Shown here: one piece after another, positions 11,172 to 22,775 of the stretch | Numbering within the stretch: the first letter of the stretch is position 1 | Layout: every line of letters starts with the position of its first letter | Source: Moniliophthora roreri | Taxonomy: Eukaryota; Basidiomycota; Agaricomycetes; Agaricales; Marasmiaceae | Length of the DNA stretch: 64,000 nucleotides | NCBI GenBank assembly: GCA_001466705.2 | Contig: LATX02000035.1 | Span: forward strand, 1,302,001-1,366,000 | Direction: 5' to 3' | The notes under the pieces: generated by a model | Told to the model about the DNA's origin: nothing | Databases searched by the model: none | Seen by the model: the letters and a program-made list of their open reading frames with translations, nothing else | Program-made: the position numbers and the translations under genes

Positions 11172-12270
11172 GGACCCTCTTGTGACACCTGTTACAATCT
11201 TAACATCTGGTGCAACAGGAGAAAACCATGTGGAGTGTGTATTGAAGCATGTATAGCAGTTGAATGCTAGTATCCAAGTGGTCATGGAAAGAAGAACAAT
11301 TCTTCAAATATTCATGTAGCAGGGGCTCTCCATGCAATGCTTGTGAACAGCTTGAGGTGGATTGTTTGTATCAGCCTCACTCTGACCAGCACAAGAGGGA
11401 ATCCATATCTAAGAATAAAGTGGAGGCACATATATTTATGGAGTTGACATTGCCAAATGCACTTTCCATTCATGTAAGGGCAACCTCTGGAGGCTATCAC
11501 ACAAGCCTAGCAGTGGGGAATCCAAAGTATATTAACACTAGAATACATAAAAACACAAAAACATCGCCTGCCATGGTTACAGTATATATAACGGAGTATT
11601 GAGGGGGTTTGACTCACATGATCTAAACTACATCATATATGATGATGTCTCAGGAAGGCATGAGAACTATACATATCTAAGTGCCAGAGCACTAAAATCC
11701 ATGTCTAAACAATAGAGGGACATATAACAATGAAGCTATAATATATAAAAATGTCACAGCATGTGTAGTAGAACAGTAGAAGGATATACAAAGTGAAACT
11801 CACAAAGTGCTGCAAATGAGCTAGTAAGACTTGCGCTGAAAAATAGATATTACGCGATAATGGATAGACGTAGTGACGTGCCGCGTTGGGGATAAGGATT
11901 TCGATAGTGCAGAATGCACTGGAATCCACCATTAAGCCCACGGTCCACCAGGTAACGCGCTACAAACATTTGAAATCCAAAATGCGTAACTCGGTGAGTT
12001 GAGCACTTTGATGTTCAACAGAACATGCTGGATGATCTAGAGATGCTATAAGGTAACTGTAGGTGCACAATTGAAGGGGAATATAAAGAGAATATATGTA
12101 CAACACTCCAGACACTGTATCTCATCACAACAACTTGTAATAGAGCAACTAAGTGCACTACTCTAGTATAGTAAGATAATAAGGCAAATAGATGTTCCCC
12201 TTACAATTCACAAGTATTTGTCTACTCTACTCTGTCTTGCTGCTCTACAAGATTTACAATAGGAAAACAT
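11172..12270 (+). pseudogene. Decayed Zn(2)Cys(6) zinc-cluster gene interrupted by a solo LTR
   Basis: Two in-line plus-strand segments look like fungal binuclear zinc clusters, the DNA-binding domain of Gal4-type regulators. The first, about 11178-11270, reads C-X2-C-X6-C-X5-C-X2-C-X8-C (CDTC..., then CNRRKPCGVC) before a TAG. The second, 11288-11380 in another frame, is the latter half of such a finger (CSRGSPCNACEQLEVDCLY). It continues to 11472, where an LTR-A copy is inserted; skipping it, the frame resumes at 12211 for about 20 codons. The half-finger duplication could be an ancient exon duplication or chance in decayed sequence. No activation domain is visible. Confidence 0.45.
11473..12205 (-). 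mobile_element. Solo LTR, family LTR-A, TSD ATTCA
   Basis: The 733-bp reverse-orientation copy begins TGTAAGGGCAAC and ends TTCCCCTTACA. ATTCA flanks it at 11468-11472 and 12206-12210, a perfect 5-bp duplication. It carries the longer 3' subterminal variant (the segment with AAAAACATCG). It sits inside the zinc-cluster relic. Confidence 0.9.
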
Positions 12271-15180
12271 GTTTGTCCAGAACTCATTGAGAAATTGTCA
12301 GATAGAATGCATGGAATGAGGATTACTAATGCTTCTTGAGTAGAAAGGATGTATGACCAAGGTCATCCTTGTTATGGCAGAGGATGCAGAGATGGAAGGA
12401 ATTGTTCTTGGTAAGGCCTATTACCAAACTTGCAGCTCTCCTCTAATGATGATCTGATTGTAGCTGGTGTCTAAAGTACATTTTACTACTGCAATGGGAA
12501 GGTGGATTGGAAATGAGCAGTTGACTGCACTTGAGAAAGGGTTGGAGGGCAGGCTAAAGAAGAGACTCAGAATGATGCCCAGGGATTATGGTAGACAATA
12601 TTCAGTCTCATCATCATATTATATTCTTATATTTCAATAGGATTACTGAGGAAAACAAGAATTCAGCCCTAGTAAAACTGTCATTCCCATCACAACATTC
12701 TGATGTTGTTTTTTGCTGTTATTTGTGTATCTCATTATCTGCTTCTTGAGCTTCTCATTCCTCTTTGAAGGCTTGCTCTACATGAATTGACTACAGGACT
12801 GAAATTAGTTAAATTCAAATATATAAGATGGACATACCTGAAAGTTTTGCAACCTTGTATAATCTTCAGACAAATCTAGAACTTCTCTTAAACTTGCTGA
12901 TACAGTGTCCACTATATATTTGTGGTGTTCAAATACCTTCTAAATATTCCTTTCCCTCTTTTGTGAGCCAACATCTGTTGAGCATCTCATGGTATATTTG
13001 TAGGATTTGGTAGTAGTCAGAGATTGAGATTGGAAATAATTGTTTGCCACCAATCATCAGCAGATTCATGCAAAGAAAGAACTTTAGAAGCAATGGGAAC
13101 ATATGCAGTAGCAAGTAGAGCAATAGGGGAACAGATTCCTGAGGTTGCTTATATAATTAGCCTGGAGATATTGTTCTCTTTCTGCCTATTGCTCACAGCT
13201 CAATTCTCAACTGCTTGCTAGCAATGGGCCCATCATCTATCCTTTTATTCATATGTGAATCTAGATAGGTCTCCAAGTGTACAATAATATCCTTTTGTTA
13301 TATAACAAAAGCCATGTAGTCAGATAGCCAGGTAGCCAAGTAGCCAAGTAGACTATAAGAACAAGTAGTTTATCATTGCATCTTCCTTAAAGGAGGAAAA
13401 AGGTGAACCAGTGACTGGATAATAATCTGGTCCTATGATCATGTACCTTTCATTATGGAAGGAGTATTTCAAACCATCAAGATCCTCCAAAAATTTTTCA
13501 AACAACTTGACAAAGTTAAACTTCTCTCTCTGCTATGTTAGCCAATTTTTCCACCATTCAATCTATGTTTTCCTTCACAAGCACCTGTCTCTATCTGTCC
13601 ATCATAAAAACACAATCAAATCCTATATAACCCAATCCAGATATCCTGTTGCTCTCAGTTAAGTCAAGTCTGTAGATTTGGATATCAGCATAGACCTATT
13701 GCTCACAAAACCAGCTATTGAATACTTTGTTCTACCTGAACTAATCACCAAGGTAAAAATATCTTCTTCAAAAAGGAATTGGTCAACTCAAGAATCTTTC
13801 TAGCTGGAGAAATGTTTCACTGGTCTCTTCAACCTTCATTGTCTTCATATTTTCAGATTATCCAGTGCAATACAGAAGCTTGTTCTGTCCTGTTTCTGCA
13901 ATCAGGTCATGGAGATTCTTTTTGAAGTAGGCTGTGTAGATTTGAAGAATTGGAAACATACAATCACCTTGATGAGGTTAAAAACTCTTATCATTCAAGA
14001 CACAGAATACTCCAACCCTCACCAGAGATCATGTGCAGGAACATTGCAATGATTGCTCTGTTGCCCTTCAACCCTGGTGATAATCAGAAGGTTAAGCAGT
14101 ACAGGCATGCCAGGCTTGGGATGGAAGTACAGAGATACAGTGGAAACATTGAAAGCATTTTCATCTACCTTTACTCCAGACAGTGAGTTTAAATGCAATG
14201 ACACAGTTATAAGTAGAGTATGAACTGACAGAATTTTTAGAATCACCCATACTTTTCTCCAAACCCATTTCAAAAATCAAGCATGTTCATGTTGACATCA
14301 TTTTCATACAAACCATCTTCCCAGCAGGCAGTGTTAACATCTTTTCACTACTTGAGCATGTTGTCCTTAAAGCATTGTGGATTATGACCATGGATTCCAG
14401 GATGTCAATTGGGCAGTAGTTCACACCAGTGTTCTCTTGTTGCCTCCAAGCTGCAATATTGTAGTAGGTGTGCTCCCAAAGGACTGATTTGAATATAGGC
14501 TAGATCTATAGTTGCTATTGTTTGATTACATCTGAACATTGGTCTTCCTATTTCTGGCTCTGTGGTGGATGACCTGCCTGATGAGAATGTGAGGAATAGA
14601 TGGCAACTTGACTCAGATTGAAGGCGGAAGCTTGTGACAATGACTTGGGAAGACAACTTGTAACATCTGGCTGCTGTTTCTTGATACTGGTTTTTGGAAG
14701 AACAATGGTGACATGATAAACATAGAATGTTTTAAAATAGGGAATATCTCATGTGTACTCAGGCCCTTTGTGATGGTGACATGCTGATTATCATAACAAA
14801 CATAACTGTAAATAGTATTTCTCTTTAGTCTCCATCTTCATTGATCCTTCATACTCACAAGCCACTTTGCATAACTCCTGCATACACCTTGACCACAATT
14901 TTAGCTTGCATTATTGCCTCTCCTAGGATAGTTTGATGTGTCTTACACTTGCATCAATGCAATTGTGTTATGGCCAAATGTATCCTTAATTTCATATATC
15001 CTGCATACTAAATACAGGGTTCAATAACATTCTTTCCAGTATATAGACAGTGTAAATCACTATATTGTGGCATGTACTATGTACTTAATATTTTATCAAC
15101 TTATTTCATTTGAGTAGTTGAAGAGTTTTTGTTACACTACCTGCACAGCAACACTACAGTCAGTCAACATTACTGCTCAA
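12271..15180. other. CpG-poor decayed DNA, no supported gene
   Basis: Only short frames occur (for example 13950-14186 plus and 14405-14656 minus), none with a recognisable domain. CpG dinucleotides are almost absent over this 2.9 kb. No repeat shared with the rest of the window was noticed. Confidence 0.4.
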
Positions 15181-15345
15181 GTTTTACAAGTCAAGTTTGA
15201 GTATGCTCAAAGGGGTCTTTGAGGTTCAGAGTTCCATTCTTCAATGCATTGACACAAGTAGATATATTAACCAGGTCAAGCTGAAGAGCTAAGACCATGG
15301 TATGAGTGCTTAAATATGTACAACCAATAGCTATGAGATACTGTT
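15181..15345 (-). repeat. Old relic of the Gypsy LTR found at 42694 and 48620
   Basis: The stretch aligns with the 416-bp Gypsy LTR in the same orientation: TCAAGTTTGAGT..GCTCA, then GAGGTTCAGAGTTCCA, then AACCAGGTCAAGCTGAAGAGCTA, then CTTAAATA and GTACAA. Many differences are C to T or G to A. It retains AGGTCAAGCTG and the TTAAATA box at the expected spacing. The termini are too decayed to call. Confidence 0.7.
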
Positions 15346-15641
15346 CATGTAAGCAGTAGAGTTGGTAAAATATGAGTAATTGTCTGTCTCTGTTGGGATT
15401 TACTGACAGTGTAGTATTACAAATGTGAGAATGGAAGGGGGCTAGGAAGGTGGATGGGTCTGATGTAAGAGAAAACATAGATAAGAAGGGAAAGGGAGCT
15501 GGGAAGGTGTAATAAGTCCAAGGAAAGAAGAAGCATATGTATGTAATGAGGGGAATTTGTAACAGTTTTAATATAATTTTATCACTATTATACTATAGAA
15601 AAAAAAACTTACTGTTGTTGATAGTGGTAGTAGTAAGCAAG

Positions 15642-16362
15642 TGTAAGGGCAACCTCTGGGTGCTATCACACAAGCCTAGCAGTGGGGGATCCAAAGAGAA
15701 AAGGCTAAAAGGATTCCACTGCCATGGTTACATACAGTATATATGATGGAGTATTAGGGAGTCTTGACTCACATGACTTAAACTATATCATATATGATGA
15801 CATGCTCAAGAAGGTGTGGGAACTATGGCATATCTAAGTGCCAGAGCACTAAAATGCATGTCCAGACAGTAGAAGAACATATAAACAATGAAGCTATAAC
15901 ATGTAAAACATCACAGCATGTATAGTAGAACAGTGAAAGTGTATACAAAATAAAACTCACAAAGTGCTGTAAATGAGCCAATAAGACTTGCACTGAAAAA
16001 TAGACATTACACAATAATGGATGGATGTAGGGACCTGCCATGTTGGAGATAAAGTTTTTGATAGTGCAGAATGCACTGCAATGCACCATTAAGCCCATAG
16101 TCCAACAGGTAACATGCTACAAATGTTTGAAATCCAAAATACATAACTTGGTGAGTTGAGCACTTTGATGTTCAACAGAACATACTGGATGATCTAGAGA
16201 TGGTATAAGATAACCATAGATGCAGAATTGAAGGGGAATATAAAGAGAATATATGTACAACACTCCAGACACTGTATCTCATCACAACAACTTGTAATAG
16301 AGCAACTAAGTGCACTACTCTAGTATAGTAAGGTAATAAGAAAAACAGATGTTCCTCTTACA
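15642..16362 (-). mobile_element. Solo LTR, family LTR-A, TSD GCAAG
   Basis: The 721-bp copy is flanked by GCAAG at 15637-15641 and 16363-16367. Family CpG sites are mostly TG or CA here (for example the family word ACCGAGTTACGCATTTT has lost its CpGs), so it is an older, decayed copy. The open frame at 15823-16098 on the minus strand is LTR sequence only. Confidence 0.9.
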
Positions 16363-16423
16363 GCAAGAAGAGAAGAGAGTTTAATCTGTGATGCAACAGC
16401 ATATTGATGCCATGGATTGAAGN

Positions 16424-16602
16424 TGAGCCAATTTTCATCTGACCATAATTAAGGAAGAATAAGAGAGAAAATCAATGTGAAGATATTCAGATAATCAGCT
16501 GCTTTAAGTCTTCTATGAGACTTATCTCCAAGATTGCTTGGTACCTGGTCTGGGTGAGTTGGGAAGACTATCTCCTCTATGCTCTTGTGAATTGTCTGGA
16601 TC
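16424..16602. other. Contig piece between two near-identical LTR-A copies
   Basis: This 179-bp stretch starts right after the N at 16423 and ends at the next LTR-A copy. It has no coding signal. It is the wrong left flank for the LTR that follows (see 16603-17323). Confidence 0.5.
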
Positions 16603-17323
16603 TGTAAGGGCAACCTCTGGAGGCTATCACACAAGCCTAGCAGTGGGGGATCCAAAGAGAAAAGGCTAAAAGGATTCCACTGCCATGGTTACATACAGTA
16701 TATATGATGGAGTATTAGGGAGTCTTGACTCACATGACTTAAACTATATCATATATGATGACATGCTCAAGAAGGTGTGGGAACTATGGCATATCTAAGT
16801 GCCAGAGCACTAAAATGCATGTCCAGACAGTAGAAGAACATATAAACAATGAAGCTATAACATGTAAAACATCACAGCATGTATAGTAGAACAGTGAAAG
16901 TGTATACAAAATAAAACTCACAAAGTGCTGTAAATGAGCCAATAAGACTTGCACTGAAAAATAGACATTACACAATAATGGATGGATGTAGGGACCTGCC
17001 ATGTTGGAGATAAAGTTTTTGATAGTGCAGAATGCACTGCAATGCACCATTAAGCCCATAGTCCAACAGGTAACATGCTACAAATGTTTGAAATCCAAAA
17101 TACATAACTTGGTGAGTTGAGCACTTTGATGTTCAACAGAACATACTGGATGATCTAGAGATGGTATAAGATAACCATAGATGCAGAATTGAAGGGGAAT
17201 ATAAAGAGAATATATGTACAACACTCCAGACACTGTATCTCATCACAACAACTTGTAATAGAGCAACTAAGTGCACTACTCTAGTATAGTAAGGTAATAA
17301 GAAAAACAGATGTTCCTCTTACA
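16603..17323 (-). repeat. Second near-identical LTR-A copy with mismatched target flanks
   Basis: The body matches 15642-16362 except for two bases near its start, and the following 60 bases (17324-17384) also match the flank of that copy. The right flank is GCAAG but the left flank is GGATC, so this copy lacks a target duplication while the other has one. The simplest reading is a chimeric join through the LTR made by the assembler. Confidence 0.7.
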
Positions 17324-17375
17324 GCAAGAAGAGAAGAGAGTTTAATCTGTGATGCAACAGCATATTGATGCCATG

Positions 17376-17419
17376 GATTGAAGGAGTCTTGAGGCATGTG
17401 CCTCAAGACTCCTTCAATC
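17376..17419. repeat. Perfect inverted repeat, 21-bp arms, 2-bp spacer
   Basis: The left arm 17376-17396 (starting GATTGAAGGAGTC) is the exact reverse complement of the right arm 17399-17419, with TG between. Such a hairpin can break clones and assemblies. The duplicated copy of this locus stops at the N at 16423, inside the left arm. Confidence 0.95.
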
Positions 17420-18311
17420 TGGTTGGCAAATTCTGTAAGTTAAACATTTTCCCACTCTTTTGACTCTTTCTGAACCATCACCATTGACAGTAGCCAAGGC
17501 CTTCTGCTTATTATTTCCCTTGTCATAAGTTGTTTATTCTGTCAATAGTATGCTATTATATACAGTAATAGAATATCACAATGAAATGTATTAAAAAATG
17601 TTAAAAAGACTGAAAAAAAAAAGAATTCAATGATGTTTTTCAAAAGAAAACCCAGTATCAACTCAGCTGAACATTATTTTTAACAGGATATAGTATCATT
17701 CAGGTCACTCATAAACCCTGTATTGAGTCAGGAGGCCAGACTACTGTCACTTGAACGGAAGGTCACATGGGAGATGTTGGAAAGCAGGAAAGGCTATAGG
17801 AATGATGATTGGGTGATGCATTATCATGTGAGTGAAGACCCCTGCAATCATTTGTTCATTTTGCTCAACAATTTTGGAATTCTGCTGTTTCTTTCTTTCA
17901 TACTACCACTATCTTCCTTCCCCTCATTGTTGCCCTCTTATCACTGTCACCATTGTTCCAAATACTTAAATATTGTGATACTTTGTCTTGTTGAGTCCAA
18001 CTGTTCAATGTACTTGCAAGAGCTTCTAAAAAGTATGAGCTGGGTTTTTATTTGTGATATTAGTGCTAATGCTGTCCTTCTAGACTAAACTGATATGATT
18101 ATGAAGGTGTTGAGCTAATTGGAAACTCTAGTGCATTTATCTCACATCATCAAATCCTCTTCTCACTGATAACTTCTGGTCTCTCAAGTAGTCTTGCCAG
18201 CTGTTACTGGTAAGCTTTGCTTGTTCCTGTTTATGTACTCTTGACTGACACTGCCACTCTCAAGGTTCCCCCTCTGTTGGTATGGCTGAGTAGTCAGACA
18301 CTGCAGGTTTA
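17420..18311. other. No supported gene; one 121-codon frame
   Basis: A plus-strand frame at 17723-18088 opens with a hydrophilic part (RKVTWEMLESRKGYRNDDW) and then becomes Leu/Ser/Pro-rich with a hydrophobic run. No family was recognised and the base composition is that of the surrounding decayed DNA. Nothing else was found. Confidence 0.2.
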
Positions 18312-18537
18312 TGTAAGGGGAACATCTGTTTTCAATTCTGCACATATAGTTATCTTATAGCATTTCTAGATCATCCAGTATACTTAGTTGAACATCAAAG
18401 TGCTCAACTCACTGAGTTACACATTTTGGATTTCAAACATTCATAGCATGTTACCTGTTGGACTGTGGGCTTAATAGTGCATTCCAGTGCATTCTGCACT
18501 ATTGAAAACCTTATCCCCAATGCCACAGATCTGTGTA
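18312..18537 (+). repeat. Truncated LTR-A copy with internal deletion
   Basis: It starts TGTAAGGGGAACATCTGTTTT, then jumps directly to the CAATTCTGCAC segment (about 140 bases missing), runs through the conserved middle and breaks off near CCACAGATCTGTG. Most family CpG sites are lost. Confidence 0.75.
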
Positions 18538-18544
18538 ACATAAC

Positions 18545-18979
18545 TATAGAAAAGAAATTGGATTGCAAGACATACTCTAGATATTTGGGCCCAATGATAG
18601 TAATCAGAAGGACCAAGAGGGATCATACATTTTAGTGGATATAAACTGAGCTGTCAAGAAGGAAAAGATGGTGGCTTTCAGAGTTTTACCACACCATGCT
18701 TGCTATGAACCAATTAAACTACTGGAGAATATACATAATTTAATTGACTTATCAAAAGAGCAACTGGAAAAGATGCTTGAGACTGATAATGTAGATCAGT
18801 ATGATGGTGAAGACTTTGCATTCATCAAAGTGCCTAAAATAAAACAGCCACTCCTGGGAAAAGAAGAAGTAGATGATGACATGGAAGAAAATGAGGTACC
18901 TAGTTCTGAAAATGAGGAAGACAACAAAGAAAGTAAAATGAAAGCGAAAATAGAAGAAAGGCATAAAGAGTGCAACTAA
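18545..18979 (+). pseudogene. Gypsy integrase C-terminal fragment
   Basis: The frame includes IFGPNDSNQKDQEGSYILVD, then KEKMVAFRVLPHHACYEPI, and ends in an acidic tail to 18979. The order of a GP..RR..GSYIL..D segment and then FRVLP is the usual C-terminal region of Ty3/Gypsy integrases, where it follows the DDE core. A stop interrupts it near 18650. No RT or DDE core remains nearby. It directly follows a truncated LTR-A copy, so it may be a deletion product of the same element family. Confidence 0.6.
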
Positions 18980-19064
18980 TAATAAAACACAAGGCAGGGA
19001 GTCTTCAGAGAAGTAAAACTTCGGATATCAGAAAGTAATCTGTACCTTAGGTGAGGCATGTATT

Positions 19065-19163
19065 GCCCAGATAGCTCAATAGGCTAGAGCATGGATGAAT
19101 ATGTGCCTTAGGTATAAACATGGATCATCTGAAAAGGTTCTAAGTTCAAATCTCACTCTGGAC
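19065..19163 (+). repeat. tRNA-like sequence 1 (pseudo-tRNA or tRNA-derived SINE head)
   Basis: GCCCAGA at the start pairs with TCTGGAC at the end in six of seven positions. TAGCTCAATAGGCTAGAGC gives a perfect D stem (GCTC/GAGC) and a good polymerase III A box. AGTTCAAATC is a weakened B box and the T stem is imperfect. The middle is about 20-25 bases too long for a tRNA and contains GGATGAATATGTGCC, also seen in the next copy. Confidence 0.5.
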
Positions 19164-19296
19164 AAGATATAGATAAATCCTAACTGGAATTTTTGGAGAC
19201 TAGATATGAATATAGAAAATAGAAGTGAATAAGACAAAGTATATGAGACATCTGGTTAGAGAAGATAAGGTACATACATTAAACTATGAATGTATC

Positions 19297-19387
19297 GCCC
19301 AGATAGCTCAATTGGATAGAGCAAGATGGATGAATATGTATGGACCAGGTTTGACAGCTTAAGGTTGTGGGTTCAAGTCCACTCCAG
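19297..19387 (+). repeat. tRNA-like sequence 2
   Basis: GCCCAGATAGCTCAATTGGA is a near-perfect A box with an intact D stem, and GGGTTCAAGTCC is a near-consensus B box. The stretch between them is longer than a normal anticodon arm and variable loop, and shares GATGGATGAATATGT with copy 1, 230 bases upstream. The acceptor 3' strand is decayed. The two copies suggest a duplicated tRNA-derived unit. Confidence 0.5.
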
Positions 19388-19520
19388 TAGAATTTGTTAG
19401 CTGGTAAATCTTTTGGATATATTGGTTACATTTTGCAAATAACTATGCAAGAAGGAAAGCATAATATTGAAAAGATAATAAAATACTATAGAAAGAGTGA
19501 TGTGATCAGATATGCAACAA

Positions 19521-19601
19521 AGCCTTGATAGTGCATCAGATGTGTAGTCAGGTCATATTCAGAATGGAGCCACACTACTGGGTTCAAATCCTAGCAAGGT
19601 A
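19521..19601 (+). repeat. tRNA-like sequence 3 (weak)
   Basis: CTGGG-TTCAAAT-CCTAG forms a complete T arm with a perfect B box (GGTTCAAATCC), and CCTTG near the start can pair with CAAGG near the end. The D and anticodon arms are not convincing. Confidence 0.3.
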
Positions 19602-19984
19602 CATAGCTAAAATTGAATTGATATGGCTTCTTATCAACAACAGATACAACATAGCTTGGGTGTTTGAGACAATTGAACACAATCAAAATCTAAGAAAGGA
19701 CATTCAAAGCAGATTAATGCCAATGCAATGGATAGTAAAATGGCTAGGCACATATTATGGTTGGAGAAATGAACCATTCTATGGACAATAATATAATAAT
19801 AGGACTTCTATAAGATCCATAACACAGAAAGTGAAGGCTTGGATAGGAGTCAAAGAGAATATTAATGGATATATATGCCTTTTGAGGGCTAATAAATGTC
19901 TTAGAAAGGTGACACTCATAAGTGAAGAAGAGATATCCAGACATTTATTGGTATATACTGGACATTAGTAATACTATTAGGTGA
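19602..19984. other. No feature seen
   Basis: AT-rich sequence with one short plus frame overlapping tRNA-like sequence 3. No repeat partner or gene was recognised. Confidence 0.35.
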
Positions 19985-20467
19985 TGAAGATGCTCAAAAA
20001 CCTATGCCTCTACTATCTATGAAAACACAAGGCCTGTGGTGCCAAAATACCCCAAAAAAGATGTATAAGTCCTTGACTCTCAGTTTTGTTTTATGAGTTG
20101 GTTCAGTGTGGTTTACTGTTACCACAACATTAAGAATAATTCTCAGTGTCTTGCTTAGTAGTTCAGAGATGATTGCATTCATAAAAACTTCTCAGATTGA
20201 GATTGGTGTTGATTTAAATATTTTCTTAGTATGTAGTTTTATTAATCACTTCAAAAGCAAAACTGGTATAAGGTTTGACCAGAAACTGCCCAAAGAATAA
20301 ACTTCTTCTAAGTGAGAACAAAGGTACCTCTTGTACCTGAATATAGCCCTCTTAGCTATGTTCTGCAACAATTCTCAAGAGGACAAATCTTCTAGACACT
20401 GCTAGCCTGAAACCCTCTCTGATTCACATCAAAATACCAGCCTATACTGATGCACATCAGCTACCCT
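19985..20467 (+). repeat. Dispersed repeat R2, copy A left part
   Basis: Starts TGAAGATGCTCAAAAACC and aligns with 22776 onwards. It ends at the N at 20468. The last ~270 bases are repeated just after the N, so this joint is an overlap of contig ends. No coding potential is clear. Confidence 0.8.
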
Positions 20468-20468
20468 N

Positions 20469-21930
20469 CTCAGATTGAGATTAGTGTTTGTTTGGTATAA
20501 TATTTATTGGTTTGTAGTTTTATTAATCACTTTGAAAGCAAATACTGGTATATTTTCGACCAGAAACTGCCCAAAGAATAAACTTCTTCTAAGTGAGAAC
20601 AAAGGTACCTCTTGTACCTGAATATAGCCCTCTTAGCTATGTTCTGCAACAATTCTCAAGAGGACAAATCTTCTAGACACTGCTAGCCTGAAACCCTCTC
20701 TGATTCACATCAAGATACCAGACTATACAGATGTATGTCAGCTACTCTCTTAGTAGACTGATACAATGTTCCTCTTATTAGAAAACATGCCTTTTGCATT
20801 AAAAACTAAGCTCTTCCTAGCTTTTATTTAGATCTCTGGTTTGGAATACAATCTCAGGTCTCAACTAGCCTGTGCCTCTTGCACAACTAAATAGGCTAGA
20901 GCCTGAAGTGGTTGAAAAATACTGATTGCCAGTAGCTCTTCTATCTGAACAACAACCTCATACACTCTGGTAATTGGTGGGCAGTATCTCTCCTGCCTTC
21001 CACCTACAAAACATGTTCTCTTTTATACTCTACAATATAAATAATCTAATATATCTGTCAGACATAAATATAAAACTAAGTCAGGTGCTAAATATTATAT
21101 AAACTGAGCTGTGCTTGGTAATTTCTCTGTCACAGTGTCCAATTGTAGTTAGGCTTCATAGCCATAAATTCTTTTATTCTTTCTCAATAACAATTGGGTA
21201 GTCTTCTGACACCAATCATTTGCAATTCTCTCTGTCAAACAGCTCTCCTTCTGACTCCATTTGCAAATATTATACTTTCATACCACTCTGCATAGTTCCT
21301 TCCTCCTCCATCTACTGTCATCTGCTCTGTGGACACACAATATGCTTCTATTTTTGTATCTACCATGTACACATAAGCTTAGCCATACTATCTTCTTATT
21401 ATACAGCTTTGTCTTCTACTTTTCCATGATACAGGTACCTTCCTGGTAACTGATCATCTATTTCATTCATCTAATTTGATATCAGTATCTTGAGTATCTC
21501 CCACCAATAATTTGTCATTTTCTGTTTCATATCCATTTCTTGGTAATATTCTTATTGGCATATCATTGAAGGCACTTATTCTTCCTTCAAATGGTGTGTA
21601 TTGAAAATATTGTTTAAAAGTGAAAATATTCCCTTTGGTATGCTTTCAACAGAGAGGTATGATGTGGTGTTATTTCTACAGGTTTTGGGATGCTCCTCTG
21701 TGTTTAGATTCACTATTTATTTTCATACTAGCAGTGTTCAGGTACCCCTGTATGGCCTACCATCAACTATTACTCTGCTAATATTTTGTATTCTTCTCTA
21801 CTACTCACTTTAACTAGCTGCTCAGGGCTCACACTAGTCCTCAATTCCTTTGTATATTTCATTTTCAACCATAAAAGTGCAAAATATTCTCTATTTGTGT
21901 GCAAAAATAAAAGTGAAAGTTATGCATATT
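20469..21930 (+). repeat. Dispersed repeat R2, copy A right part
   Basis: This aligns over most of its length with 22975-24375, with transitions and small indels. It restarts inside the repeat after the N. Words such as CTCTTAGCTATGTTCTGCAAC and CCAATTGTAGT..AGGCTTCATAGCC are shared. Reading frames in this copy are more broken than in copy B. Confidence 0.8.
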
Positions 21931-22775
21931 ACTGTTGCTAAAGAGAATTCTGCAGTCTGCTTCCTTTGGGACTATAACTCGATCCTTGCTGGCAAGTATG
22001 CACATGCTGTCCTAGATTCTCTGATTCTTAAATTCTCTTGAGACTGTATTCACTGAGTGGCATCCTGTTACTGTCCATAATGTAGCTACAATACAACTCT
22101 TGTTAACTCCCATGAACATCCAAGGCTTGCTGAACTCTGTTGAACAAGATGGTCCTGTCCAGCTCAATTGTCAAACAATATTGTCTTGTTTTTANATGTA
22201 CTATAGCTTCTCTAAGGCAATAACTAGCAGGCTGGGCTCACTCTAGTTCTTGTTACCCATTATCTTGTGTCATATTAAAGTGTTCTAATTCAGAAGTAAT
22301 GTAAAATGAATGAAATTGGGTCTTTTCTAGGTTTGCCATATTATCATATAGCTGGAAGGTCAGGTGGGAGATAGCTGAGGATAGGGAAATGGTGCTCATG
22401 GCTGGGAGTTGAGTTGTTCTTTGAGTCTTGACCTGGAACAGCTTTTATATTGCAGGTAGTGAGCTATGCAGCAGATTTTGGTCAGAGAATGAGAAACAGG
22501 AGAGAGGACTGGTGACTCACAAAGACTGAGAACAATCTCTGTCTTACACTCTTCCTTACACCTTACAACTCAGACTCCCAACCCTATCACAGCTTCAAGA
22601 GATGTATTAGGCATTCCTATTGACTCAGTAATCAGCCTGTGATATTCTTTTGAGTACTGGTAAGACAAAGATGCCAGTGGACACATACCAATAAAGATGT
22701 AGATAGCATTGACCAGCATGAAGGTAAAGAGGATCAGCAGGAGGGAGCCAAGTCAGGCAGAAGCTCAGCAAGCAC
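21931..22775. other. No gene seen; contains the partner of the 1230-1320 repeat
   Basis: The N at 22195 splits the stretch. 22196-22285 is the inverted partner of 1230-1320. The rest has no supported frame, RNA gene or repeat. Confidence 0.4.

Noticed and set aside
370..18616. A recurring small protein (GLMV.SSAFCTI...HLQHFVSF) at 370, 2173, 7148, 11705, 15823 and 16784
   Set aside because: Every instance lies inside an LTR-A copy at the same position and varies by frame-neutral decay. It is LTR sequence that happens to be open, with no start context or conservation of codons.
19065..19387. Functional tRNA genes
   Set aside because: The anticodon region is overlong, the T stems have mismatches and no anticodon arm could be drawn.
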